This document shows positions 1 to 7,382 of a stretch of 15,145 nt of DNA, one piece after another. The notes beneath the pieces were generated by a model. It was not told the DNA's origin. It searched no databases and was given only the letters and a program-made list of their open reading frames with translations. Each line of letters opens with the position of its first letter. Within the stretch, counting starts at the first letter, position 1. This stretch comes from JANRKG01 sp033763635 (GTDB lineage: Bacteria > Cyanobacteriota > Cyanobacteriia > GCF-001939115). A program made the translations under genes and the position numbers. The stretch is taken from NCBI GenBank assembly GCA_033763635.1, contig JANRKG010000091.1, positions 1-15,145 on the forward strand. Reading direction: 5' to 3'.

Positions 1-1
1 T

Positions 2-106
2 CTCAGCGATACGGTAGAGGAGATTCTCGGACGGCACGAACAGGAGCAACAAAACAGCCCCCTGGAACCAACGACCCAATGGCGAAGGCGTTGGGGAATC
101 CAGTAA
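2..106 (+). CDS. C-terminal fragment of an unidentified protein
   Basis: The frame is open from the window edge to TAA at 104-106 and gives 34 residues. The tail is acidic then basic (it starts LSDTVEEILGRHEQEQQ and ends WRRRWGIQ), which looks like the hydrophilic end of a real protein. A second frame is open to 147 but its composition is less protein-like. I do not recognise the family. With only 34 residues, the call rests on the upstream extension not visible here. Confidence 0.35.
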   Translation, partial: LSDTVEEILGRHEQEQQNSPLEPTTQWRRRWGIQ

Positions 107-334
107 ACCCTTTGTTTCAGACAACCTGGAGGACAGCCGCGAGGTAAGTAGGATAGATCTTCTACTCCTTTGGGCGGAAGCTACTTTGTTTCATGTTTAA
201 CCGTAAAAGGCTTGTGGTAGAATCCCAACGTTTCGGACTGCCACTGCTTGTCAGAGGGGAAGAAGAAGCATACGATACAAGACACGTAAGCCACGTATAT
301 CACTTGTCACAAGTCAGGGCGTAGGTAAGTCTTC
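107..334 (+). promoter_or_regulatory. Upstream region of the beta-lactamase-like gene, with a palindrome
   Basis: This 228-base stretch has no convincing gene or RNA. A TAGAAT at 218-223 could be a -10 box, but the hexamer 17 nt upstream (GTTTAA, 195-200) is a poor -35. At 302-314 there is a perfect interrupted palindrome, ACTTGT-C-ACAAGT, 20 nt before the start codon. Just upstream of it CACGTA occurs twice at a 9-nt spacing. The palindrome could be an operator or merely a small hairpin in the leader. No T-rich terminator follows the upstream partial gene. Confidence 0.3.
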
Positions 335-1648
335 ATGGACGATCGTTATTCAGGAAGTTCTTTGACAAACAGGTTGCCTTCTGTGGGTGGAACAAATTCG
401 CAACGGACTGTGATTCCGTTTCAGAGCCATCGCCGATCGCCTGGAACGACGGGACAAGCTTCGTCTTCCAGGTCTTCTAGTCGGAGGGTGGCTATAAGAA
501 GTGGGGCACGCCTTGACCGTCAACGAGATGGAAATACTGCAAATCGTCCCCGACGGAATCGATCTCTCTCCCCACTCCTTTATTTAATGCGCTTATTGAT
601 CGTGGGCGTTGGTATTGGTGTGTTAGTCGGTAGTTTGCTCTCGAACTGGGACCCCGCAAGTCACTCTACAGCGGGGGTATCTCAAACAGCAGCGCAAAAA
701 CTTGTGAGTCAACAATCAACAGGAGCGGCACAATCGGCAGGAGTAGAGGCACTCAAGTTAACAGAAGAAATTTTACCTCTAAAGACAGAAATCCAAACCC
801 TTGCCGCCCAACAGGCCGATCTCTTGCCTGGGGTCTTTATGGTAGACCTGGATACTGGAAATTACGTTGAGGTGAATGGGGCCAACACCTTTTCCGCTGC
901 CAGTATGATTAAATTCCCCATTCTTGTTGCCTTTTTTCAAGACTTGGATGCTGGGAAAGTTCGTTTAGAAGAACCGTTAGTCATGGAACCCCAATTAGTT
1001 GCTTCCGGCTCTGGGACCATGCAATTTCGGACTCCAGGAACCCGTTTCACAGCCCTCGAAACGGCTACCAAAATGATTACGATTAGCGATAATACGGCGA
1101 CGAATATGATTATTCAACGCCTGGGAGGGATGGCGGAACTGAATCGTCGGTTTCAGACTTGGGGGATGACAGGTACGATATTACGAAATCCTCTGCCTGA
1201 TTTGGAAGGAACGAACACAACTCGTCCTCAAGACATGGCCCACTTAATGGCCCAGGTTAGTCAGGGAGCAATTATTTCCCTGCGTTCCCGCGATCGTCTT
1301 CTGCATATCATGGGACGAACTGAAACGGACACTTTGCTGCCGCGAGGACTCGATCAAGAAGCGTCGATCGCTCATAAAACAGGAGACATTGGTTCCCTTG
1401 TGGGGGATGTGGGAGTGGTTGATGCGCCCAATGGCAAGCGGTATGTGGCAGTGGCAATGGTACGGCGGCCTCATAATGACAATCGAGCACAGGAGCTAAT
1501 TCGTCAGATTTCTCGTGCAAGTTATAAAGTGTTTGGGCAGACCTTACCCTTAACAGGTGGGCAAGACCCTGCGACTTCCCCTGTACCCGCCGCCTCACAA
1601 ACACAACCTCAGATGTCTCCTTCTAACCCGCCAGAGTCGGAACCTTAA
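335..1648 (+). CDS. Membrane-anchored class A beta-lactamase-like serine hydrolase
   Basis: The 437-residue protein has a long basic, Ser/Arg-rich cytoplasmic leader (1-80), one membrane helix (about 81-103), a Gln/Ala-rich linker, then a class A beta-lactamase/transpeptidase-like domain (about 160-410) on the periplasmic side. The catalytic signatures are visible: SMIK (Ser190, Lys193), SDN (251-253) and KTG (348-350). Near the omega loop there is PDLEGTN, with Glu291 followed by Asn three residues later; canonical class A enzymes have ExxxN. The leader and anchor are unlike secreted resistance beta-lactamases. A role in peptidoglycan processing or beta-lactam tolerance is inference. The C-terminal 40 residues are Pro/Gln/Ser-rich and probably disordered. 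The ATG start has AGG about 10 nt upstream. Confidence 0.85.
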   Translation: MDDRYSGSSLTNRLPSVGGTNSQRTVIPFQSHRRSPGTTGQASSSRSSSRRVAIRSGARLDRQRDGNTANRPRRNRSLSPLLYLMRLLIVGVGIGVLVGSLLSNWDPASHSTAGVSQTAAQKLVSQQSTGAAQSAGVEALKLTEEILPLKTEIQTLAAQQADLLPGVFMVDLDTGNYVEVNGANTFSAASMIKFPILVAFFQDLDAGKVRLEEPLVMEPQLVASGSGTMQFRTPGTRFTALETATKMITISDNTATNMIIQRLGGMAELNRRFQTWGMTGTILRNPLPDLEGTNTTRPQDMAHLMAQVSQGAIISLRSRDRLLHIMGRTETDTLLPRGLDQEASIAHKTGDIGSLVGDVGVVDAPNGKRYVAVAMVRRPHNDNRAQELIRQISRASYKVFGQTLPLTGGQDPATSPVPAASQTQPQMSPSNPPESEP

Positions 1649-1668
1649 AATCAGTCTAAAGGCTGATT
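1649..1668 (+). other. Hairpin after the beta-lactamase-like gene
   Basis: AATCAGTC and GGCTGATT pair around a TAAA tetraloop, giving an 8-bp stem with one G-U. It starts at the base after the stop codon and ends 16 nt before the next ATG. No T-tract follows, so it is not a standard intrinsic terminator. It could protect the 3' end or weaken read-through into the next gene. Confidence 0.4.
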
Positions 1669-1684
1669 CAAGTATTATAAAGAT

Positions 1685-2305
1685 ATGCAGCAAAGCAATC
1701 CTTCCAGGCGATTCATGGTTCGTTCTTCATCTTGTAGGCCAACGCTCCGCCTGATTCGAGGGTTTTGGTTTTCGTCGGTCGGGATGACTTTGCTGTTTGC
1801 TCTGTTTATTGCTTACAGACAAATTTATGGCTACTTAGATCAGCCTGAAGCCATTTTAATGTTAGGTGGGTCATCCCCCGATCTGGAAAGGGAGCGGTTT
1901 ACGGCTCAGGTTGCGAGTCAGCACCCTGAATTACCCATCTGGATCTCGTCAGGAGGATCAAGTCCTAAACCTTACGAGCGATCGACCCGCTCTGTCTTTA
2001 CGCAACAGGGAGTGACTCTCGACCAGCTTCATTTTGACTATCAAGCCCAGGATACTGTCACGAACTTTACAACGCTCGTTCAAGAGTTGAAGGCCCGTAA
2101 CATCAACAGTATTTACTTAGTGACCTCTGACTATCACATGCCGCGTGCCCGTCTGGTTGGGGATATTGTATTCGGCAGTCAGGGGATTTATTTCCGAACG
2201 ATCGCGGTTCCCTCTACCCAAAGCCGAGAACCTCTGGGAAAGACCTTGAGGGATGGATTTCGTGCTCTCTTGTGGGTGGCAACCGGAAAAACAGGTAGAA
2301 ATTAA
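1685..2305 (+). CDS. YdcF/DUF218 family membrane protein
   Basis: This is a 206-residue protein with one N-terminal membrane helix (about 27-46) followed by a DUF218 (YdcF/SanA-like) domain. Family landmarks are ILMLGG (57-62), SSGG (88-91), QDTVTN (122-127) and TSDYHMPRAR (147-156). Proteins of this family are tied to envelope functions, but the biochemical activity is not settled, so no enzyme is named here. The start could be ATG at 1685 or the in-frame ATG at 1715, which has CAGGCG nearby. The gene lies 36 nt after the beta-lactamase-like gene on the same strand and may be co-transcribed. That would put two envelope proteins in one unit. Its stop lies 3 nt from the stop of the convergent gene. 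Confidence 0.8.
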   Translation: MQQSNPSRRFMVRSSSCRPTLRLIRGFWFSSVGMTLLFALFIAYRQIYGYLDQPEAILMLGGSSPDLERERFTAQVASQHPELPIWISSGGSSPKPYERSTRSVFTQQGVTLDQLHFDYQAQDTVTNFTTLVQELKARNINSIYLVTSDYHMPRARLVGDIVFGSQGIYFRTIAVPSTQSREPLGKTLRDGFRALLWVATGKTGRN

Positions 2306-2308
2306 GTT

Positions 2309-2623
2309 CTAATCAGGTTCGCGAATCAAAACGTAGGGACGGACAATCAAGGCTTGAAACTTTTTGGTTTGGTCATCATTCCATTCACTGAGTTGGTCAG
2401 GAGAGGGTTTATAGATGAGGCGTTGGTTGATCCAGTTCTGAACCGAAGTTGTGTTGTCTCCTGCGATCGCCACCCCTACATCAAGCAAATCCAGATCGGG
2501 AGCAACCACCACCAGCACATCCCGCTGGGCATGGGGCTGTAACCAGTTCCACTCTGCTTCATCTAGCATGGTTTCCAAATCGGCCCGGAGCAATGTTTCC
2601 AGGTCAGAACTGGTATCTGGCAT
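2309..2623 (-). CDS. DUF2288 family protein
   Basis: A small acidic soluble protein of 104 residues, or 107 if the upstream ATG at 2632 is used. It matches my memory of the DUF2288 family: a DLETMLDEAEWNWLQPHAQRD helix (given here in part), the LDLLDVGVAIAGDN core, then a C-terminal LIVRPYVLI strand. The function is unknown. I favour the ATG at 2623 because a TAGGA sits 8 nt upstream; the ATG at 2632 overlaps that same element. It runs in the same direction as plsC, 83 nt downstream, but a promoter-like pair lies between them. It converges on the YdcF-like gene with a 3-nt gap. Confidence 0.75.
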   Translation of the reverse strand: MPDTSSDLETLLRADLETMLDEAEWNWLQPHAQRDVLVVVAPDLDLLDVGVAIAGDNTTSVQNWINQRLIYKPSPDQLSEWNDDQTKKFQALIVRPYVLIREPD

Positions 2624-2653
2624 GATTGGCATCCTAATTTTGCGTGGACTTTG

Positions 2654-2683
2654 ATTTTAACAAGTCACGATCCCTCTCATCAA
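2654..2683 (-). promoter_or_regulatory. Candidate promoter of the DUF2288 gene
   Basis: On the minus strand TTGATG (2683-2678) and TAAAAT (2659-2654) are separated by 18 nt, a fair sigma-70-type pair about 20-30 nt ahead of the start codons. The same stretch holds a 7-bp inverted repeat (CTTTGAT / ATCAAAG) with a 23-nt loop, which could instead be a weak end-of-operon hairpin for plsC. Confidence 0.35.
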
Positions 2684-2706
2684 AGAGCGATTCACGAAAG
2701 GCCGCT

Positions 2707-3381
2707 TCAACGTCCTAAATCGTGCATTGCATTGATGATTTCAGCACATTTTTGGGTTAGGGCCAGGAGTTCTTCCCGATCGGTGGACTGGGGGGCCGGG
2801 ATGACCTCACCGATTCGTACCGTGACCGCAACAGGTCTCGGAATTGCTCCCTTTGCCAGAATTCTTTCTGTTCCCCACAGGCTGACGGGAAGTAGCGGCG
2901 CTTTCGTTTTCGCTGCAATCAAAACTGCTCCCAACTTCGGATCTTGGATGCGCGCATTGGGGGTACGGGTGCCTTCCAAAAATACACCCGTTGCCCAGCC
3001 GGATTGGAGGGACGTGATCGCCGATCGTAGGGCACTTCGATCCGCCGAGCCTCGCTTGACGGGGTAAGCTCCATAAAGCTGAATTGCGGAACCCAAAACT
3101 GGCACTCGAAACAACTCCTCCTTCGCCATAAATGCAACGGGTCGCCCCATAGCACAGGAAAGAATCGGAGGATCGAAATGGCTAGCGTGGTTACTCACCA
3201 CGACCAACGGCCCTTGTCGAGGAACTCGCTCTGCCCCATAAATTCGACCCCGTAAATAGCCATGTAATACGGGAGCCACAACGGACCATTTGAAAAGATG
3301 GTACAAGGCCAAACTGATCGCAGGTTCGCGAGCGCGATAAACCCGTTGTTCCGGTGGGTCAGGCGGGGAGATGGCTGACAT
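2707..3381 (-). CDS. plsC: 1-acyl-sn-glycerol-3-phosphate acyltransferase (PlsC family)
   Basis: PlsC adds the second acyl chain to lysophosphatidate, giving phosphatidate at the cytoplasmic membrane face. The 224-residue protein shows the family blocks in order: NHASHFD (64-70, the HX4D catalytic pair His65/Asp70), YPVKRG (106-111), FLEGTRT (134-140; the usual Pro of FPEGTR is Leu here) and LPVSLWGT (164-171). A hydrophobic segment near 24-40 could be a membrane association site. The ATG lies inside the end of fabD, overlapping it by 23 nt in another frame, so translation is probably coupled. It ends the plsX-fabH-fabD run, which fits PlsX supplying acyl phosphate for the first acylation. 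Confidence 0.92.
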   Translation of the reverse strand: MSAISPPDPPEQRVYRAREPAISLALYHLFKWSVVAPVLHGYLRGRIYGAERVPRQGPLVVVSNHASHFDPPILSCAMGRPVAFMAKEELFRVPVLGSAIQLYGAYPVKRGSADRSALRSAITSLQSGWATGVFLEGTRTPNARIQDPKLGAVLIAAKTKAPLLPVSLWGTERILAKGAIPRPVAVTVRIGEVIPAPQSTDREELLALTQKCAEIINAMHDLGR

Positions 3382-4237
3382 GGCTGATGTTCTCTAAGGC
3401 CAGACCTGGAGCAGTGCGTTTGATCAATCCCGTCAAAACATTGCCAGGACCAACTTCCACGACTTTTTCAATCCCTTCTTCTGGAAGTCGCAGGGAAATT
3501 TCCCGCCAGCGAACCTGTCCCGTCATCTGCTGAGTCAGGCGATCCTTAAGAAGACTGGCTTCTGTGGTAGGTTCTGGTTGGACGTTGGACAGTACGGGCA
3601 CCTGAGCATCTGCAAAGGGGACGGCTTCCAGGGCTTGCCCAAACTCGGAGGCTGCCTCTGCCATCAGGGGAGAATGGAACGCCCCCGACACATTGAGCCG
3701 CACCATTCGCTTCGCCTTTAGCCCTGACAGGACGGCTTCAACTGCTTCTGGTACACCTGAAATCACGGCTTGCATCGCACTATTATCGTTTGCAAGCACG
3801 ACTCCGGGATTTTCCTGAATCCTTTGGTCGAGTTGATCGCGATCGAATCCAATGAGTGCTGCCATCAACCCATCTGATGCCTGGTCCATTAACTCCGATC
3901 GCTGCTTGACTAACCGCAAGCCACTCTCAAAATCAAACACCCCAGCGGCATAGAGAGCCACATATTCCCCTAAACTATGCCCTGCAACAAGAGCAGGGTT
4001 TTGACCTCGATCGTGCAGCAGATCGACCAGAATTGCCTCAACGACATAGAGACAGGGCTGGGTGTAGAGGGTCCGTGACAGGGTTTCTTCATCGCTCTGA
4101 CAACGCTCTAGCACCGACCATCTCAGGATCTCATCGGCCTGGGAAAAGCGCTTTTGGGCGAGGGGCAAATCCTTCAAATCTGCTCCCATTCCCAGGGCTT
4201 GTGAACCCTGGCCCGGAAACACCCATGCTGTTTTCAT
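3359..4237 (-). CDS. fabD: Malonyl-CoA:ACP transacylase
   Basis: FabD moves malonyl from CoA to acyl carrier protein, feeding type II fatty-acid synthesis. Starting at the ATG at 4237 the protein has 292 residues and opens with MKTAWVFPGQGSQ, the usual family N-terminus. The nucleophile motif GHSLGEY (Ser88), Arg113 in KQRSELM and His188 in GAFHSPLM are present, as is the C-terminal VEVGPGNVLTGLI. A longer form from ATG 4252 would overlap fabH by 13 nt. I prefer 4237 because a GGGGA lies at a normal distance and the family start matches. The gap to fabH is then only 2 nt. Its end overlaps plsC. Confidence 0.95.
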   Translation of the reverse strand: MKTAWVFPGQGSQALGMGADLKDLPLAQKRFSQADEILRWSVLERCQSDEETLSRTLYTQPCLYVVEAILVDLLHDRGQNPALVAGHSLGEYVALYAAGVFDFESGLRLVKQRSELMDQASDGLMAALIGFDRDQLDQRIQENPGVVLANDNSAMQAVISGVPEAVEAVLSGLKAKRMVRLNVSGAFHSPLMAEAASEFGQALEAVPFADAQVPVLSNVQPEPTTEASLLKDRLTQQMTGQVRWREISLRLPEEGIEKVVEVGPGNVLTGLIKRTAPGLALENISHVSHLPA

Positions 4238-4239
4238 CG

Positions 4240-5238
4240 CTACCGTCCCCATTGAAAAATTGCTGCACCCCAGGTTAAGCCGGCCCCAAATCCAGAACTG
4301 GCCAGTACATCCCCCGGTTTTACCTTCCCCTGACGCACCGCTTCATCCAGGGCAAGGGGAATGGAAGCGGCGGAGGTATTACCATAGTGGGCTAAATTAC
4401 TGATCACCTTCTCATGGGGAAGTTTGAGGCGATCGGCAACGGCATCTAAAATGCGTTGGTTGGCCTGATGGAGCAATAACCAATCCACCTGATCCACCGT
4501 CATCCCGGCCCGGTAAAGTGCTTTTTCGATCACTTCTGGTACCTGCCGCACTGCAAAGCGATAGACCTCTTGCCCATTCATTGCAATGAACTGATAGTGC
4601 CCCTGACCAATCACGGTATTGTCTATCAGCGTTTTTGGAGATGGCTGATAGGCCAGGGTTAGACAAGAATTTTGGGTGCCATCGCTGCGTAACTCAAACC
4701 CCAACAAACGATCGGCCTCATTCGCCTGGATTACGACCGCTCCGGCCCCGTCTCCAAACAGGACACAGGTGCGGCGATCGGACCAATCCGTCCAGCGGGA
4801 GAGGATATCTGCCCCAATGAGTAGGACTGTTTGATAGGTTCCGGCGCGAACAAACTGAGCTGCTGTTACCAGTCCGAACAAAAAACCGGAACAGGCAGCG
4901 GTAAGGTCAAACCCAACGGCCTGGGTTGCCCCTAGCTGAGCCTGCACCAGACTGGCACTCCCGAACAGATCATCGCTGGTGGAAGTCGCCAGAATAATCA
5001 AATCCACATCCGTCGGCGTAATGCCCGCCGCTGCGATCGCCTGACGGCCCGCTTCAGTTGCCAGCGTTACAAGCCGAACCTGGGGTTCAGCCAGATGGCG
5101 CTCGCGAATTCCCGTCCGGGACGCAATCCACTCATCCGAAGTTTCAACAACCTGGGCGAGTTCATTATTATGCAGGGAGGTTGCCGGAGCAAATGAGCCA
5201 CTTCCCGTTAGTGCAACACCATAACCCAATTGATGCAT
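4240..5238 (-). CDS. fabH: Beta-ketoacyl-ACP synthase III
   Basis: FabH condenses acetyl-CoA with malonyl-ACP, the first elongation step of type II fatty-acid synthesis. The 332-residue length is typical. The catalytic triad is visible: Cys116 in LTAACSGFLFGL, His257 in LLLHQANQRI and Asn287 in HYGNTSAASIP. SDEWIASRTGIRERH (34-48) and the C-terminal GFGAGLTWG are also family marks. Its ATG shares a base with the plsX stop (TAATG), a classic translational coupling. fabD follows within 2 nt. Placement between plsX and fabD matches the common bacterial lipid cluster. Confidence 0.96.
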   Translation of the reverse strand: MHQLGYGVALTGSGSFAPATSLHNNELAQVVETSDEWIASRTGIRERHLAEPQVRLVTLATEAGRQAIAAAGITPTDVDLIILATSTSDDLFGSASLVQAQLGATQAVGFDLTAACSGFLFGLVTAAQFVRAGTYQTVLLIGADILSRWTDWSDRRTCVLFGDGAGAVVIQANEADRLLGFELRSDGTQNSCLTLAYQPSPKTLIDNTVIGQGHYQFIAMNGQEVYRFAVRQVPEVIEKALYRAGMTVDQVDWLLLHQANQRILDAVADRLKLPHEKVISNLAHYGNTSAASIPLALDEAVRQGKVKPGDVLASSGFGAGLTWGAAIFQWGR

Positions 5239-6272
5239 TATTCCTGGTCACTCGTGGGGGCGGTCATTTGTTGGTAACTGGATTGGATGCGCTCTAACAC
5301 TTGATGATCGATCGCTTCCTTCGCCAGACGTACCGCGTTAAAAATCGCAGGAGCCTGGGAACTACCGTGGCTGATGATGCAAATGCCATCGACCCCCAGC
5401 AACAGGGCACCCCCGTGTTCCGCATGGTCAATGCGCTGTCCAATCCGTCGCAGGTTTGGCTTCAACAGAGCAGTGCCAATTTTACCGTGCAGCCCTCTCG
5501 GAAGCTCCTGACGGACAATTTGCAGAAGAACATCGCCCACTGCCTCAGCGAATTTGAGCAAAACATTTCCTACAAAGCCGTCGCAAACCACTACGTCAAA
5601 AGTTCCCGTCAACACATCCCGGCCTTCCGCATTGCCAATAAAGGGAATGGCTGGGTTGTTTGCCAACAGTTGATGGGCGCGAATGGCCTGATCATTCCCC
5701 TTACATTCCTCTTCACCGATATTTAACAGCCCTACTTTCGGTTCGGGATTTCCCAATACGTACCGACTGTAGATGGTTCCCATCAAAGCGAATTGCTCTA
5801 GAAACTTGGGACGGCAATCGACATTGGCTCCCACATCCAGGATCAGCACCGATTTGCCCGGAACCAGGGTCGGCAATACCGCCCCAATCGCGGGACGATC
5901 GATCCCTTTCAGGCGACCCAACCGGAGCAGGGCCGCTGCCATCGCTGCACCCGAATGGCCCGCAGAAACGACCGCATCGGCCTGTCCCTGTTTTACCAGA
6001 TCCATTGCCACGTTAATAGAAGCTTTGGGCTTGCGTTTGAGTGCCCCCAGCGGTTCCTCATTCATTTCGATCGTCCCCTCGGAAGGAACAATCTGAAGTT
6101 GGGAGGAACTCGTGTGATGCTTCAGGGAGGCTTCGATTTGTTGTGGATCGCCGACCAGAAGAACCTCTACACCCAGTTCTTCCTGTGCTCTCAACGCCCC
6201 AGCAACAATTTCGCTGGGAGCATGATCGCCACCCATCGCATCAATCGCAATTCGTGCGCGTGTTAAATCCAT
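5238..6272 (-). CDS. plsX: Phosphate acyltransferase PlsX
   Basis: PlsX makes acyl-phosphate from acyl-ACP, the donor for the first acylation of glycerol-3-phosphate. The 344-residue protein carries DAMGGD (11-16), SAGHSGA (103-109), LDVGAN (145-150), NIGEE (184-188), NAEGRD (214-219) and GVDGICIISHGSS (293-305), all family landmarks. The ATG at 6272 is chosen; a TTG one codon upstream is possible but unlikely. There is no clear ribosome-binding site. It starts 76 nt after rpaB on the same strand and couples to fabH through TAATG. No GpsA or PlsY gene is in view. Confidence 0.95.
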   Translation of the reverse strand: MDLTRARIAIDAMGGDHAPSEIVAGALRAQEELGVEVLLVGDPQQIEASLKHHTSSSQLQIVPSEGTIEMNEEPLGALKRKPKASINVAMDLVKQGQADAVVSAGHSGAAMAAALLRLGRLKGIDRPAIGAVLPTLVPGKSVLILDVGANVDCRPKFLEQFALMGTIYSRYVLGNPEPKVGLLNIGEEECKGNDQAIRAHQLLANNPAIPFIGNAEGRDVLTGTFDVVVCDGFVGNVLLKFAEAVGDVLLQIVRQELPRGLHGKIGTALLKPNLRRIGQRIDHAEHGGALLLGVDGICIISHGSSQAPAIFNAVRLAKEAIDHQVLERIQSSYQQMTAPTSDQE

Positions 6273-6299
6273 CAATCAAGCTTGTAGGAAACGTTAAAG

Positions 6300-6308
6300 A
6301 TTTTATCA
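6300..6308 (-). promoter_or_regulatory. Candidate extended -10 promoter of the plsX operon
   Basis: TGATAAAAT on the minus strand reads as an extended -10 box (TGnTAAAAT), giving a leader of about 20 nt before the plsX ATG. There is no good -35. If real, the lipid genes could be transcribed separately from rpaB. The alternative is read-through from rpaB, since I see no terminator in the 76-nt gap. Confidence 0.3.
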
Positions 6309-6348
6309 GATGGCCACGCACGATTTTACGGAAAAGAAGGAAGGAGAC

Positions 6349-7092
6349 TTATTCATTCTCTCCGGGTTCAATAATGCGTTGGAATAAATAGCCTGTTCCC
6401 CGTGCCGTCAGAATGAGTTCTGGGTTACTGGGGTCATCTTCCAGTTTGGCGCGTAATCGAGAAATATGGACATCCACCACGCGAGTATCTACATGGCGTT
6501 CGGGGGTGTATCCCCAAACCTCTTGCAGAATCTCCGAGCGAGAAAATGCTTCTCCCGAACGGCTGACCAACAGTTCCAACAGGCTAAACTCCATCCCCGT
6601 GAGCCGAATTCGCTCATCGCCTTTGTAGACCTGACGCTTATTCGTATCAATGCGAATGCTATTGATGTGAATCACCCCGGAACTGGGAATTCCGGAAGTT
6701 CCTGTTTTCTCAACCCGTCGCAGGACTGAGCGAATGCGAGCCTCTAGTTCTTTCGGCGAAAAGGGTTTGACTACATAGTCATCGGCTCCCAATTCCAGAC
6801 CTGTGATGCGATCGGCAACATCTCCCAATGCCGTGAGCATGATGATGGGAACGTCGGATTCTTTTCTCAGTTCTTGACAGACCCCGTAGCCGTCTAACTT
6901 TGGCATCATCACATCCAGTACGACTAAATCTGGATCAGTGCTACGAAAGGTTTCTAGAGCCTCTTCCCCATCCGCAGCCGTGACGACATCATACCCAATC
7001 ATCGAAAGTCGGGTTTCTAAAATGCGGCGAATACTGGCTTCATCATCTACGACCAGTATTTTTTCTTTATGGCTTTCCAAGTTTGTTAACAC
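6349..7092 (-). CDS. rpaB: OmpR-family response regulator RpaB
   Basis: RpaB is the essential cyanobacterial regulator of high-light genes, paired in known systems with the kinase NblS/Hik33. The 247-residue protein has a receiver domain (acidic pair Asp15/16, phosphoacceptor Asp60 in LDVMMP, Thr87, Lys109) and a C-terminal winged helix (about 140-240) with the stretch VDTRVVDVHISRLRAKLE that fits the OmpR recognition region. The near-invariant N-terminal KEKILVVDDEASIRRILE supports RpaB over its paralogue RpaA. The GTG at 7092 overlaps the only good ribosome-binding sequence (GGGAG). The TTG at 7080 lies 11 nt after it and may be the real start, giving 243 residues. It precedes plsX and is divergent from radA. 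Confidence 0.93.
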   Translation of the reverse strand: MLTNLESHKEKILVVDDEASIRRILETRLSMIGYDVVTAADGEEALETFRSTDPDLVVLDVMMPKLDGYGVCQELRKESDVPIIMLTALGDVADRITGLELGADDYVVKPFSPKELEARIRSVLRRVEKTGTSGIPSSGVIHINSIRIDTNKRQVYKGDERIRLTGMEFSLLELLVSRSGEAFSRSEILQEVWGYTPERHVDTRVVDVHISRLRAKLEDDPSNPELILTARGTGYLFQRIIEPGENE

Positions 7093-7382
7093 TCCCGCAG
7101 TGAATTACTTCGCAACTCATTAAGAAATAGGTAAGACTAAAAATATGTTTGCCAACCTCTAAAGGGCAACGGATTCGCTTTTAGAAATGGCTCTTTTTCT
7201 TGTCCTGTGTAAGTTTTACCTACTTTAGTTAAGTTTTTGTATTCTATCATTAAGATAGTACCCTAACCGAGGGTTTTGGTAACGCCCAAAGTTCCAATAG
7301 GTGTAGCTTTTCAGGTTTTCTTAATACTTAAAAATAATCCCTCTATTGCCCCCACTATAACCCTTAAATAATTGTTAAGTGA
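7093..7382. promoter_or_regulatory. Divergent rpaB-radA intergenic region
   Basis: These 290 AT-rich bases hold the control regions of rpaB (leftward) and radA (rightward). A TATAAC at 7356-7361 could be a -10 for radA, without a matching -35. A perfect 5-bp inverted repeat, CTATC-ATTAA-GATAG, lies at 7244-7258. TTAC/GTAA words occur around 7130-7135 and 7208-7221, including one CTTACAC on the minus strand that resembles half of an RpaB HLR1 site. I could not fit a full two-half HLR1. No small gene is visible. Confidence 0.4.

Noticed and set aside
146..165. Hairpin AGTAG...CTACT as a terminator of the upstream partial gene
   Set aside because: Five base pairs, mixed loop and no T-tract; too weak to call.
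2651..3067. Open frame of 138 codons on the plus strand
   Set aside because: It lies opposite plsC, whose catalytic motifs are intact; its own translation has no family signature.
7093..7382. Full RpaB binding site (HLR1 direct repeat) for autoregulation
   Set aside because: Only a single half-like word (CTTACAC, minus strand) and off-spaced TTAC words are present; no two halves fit the 10-nt period of the HLR1 pattern.
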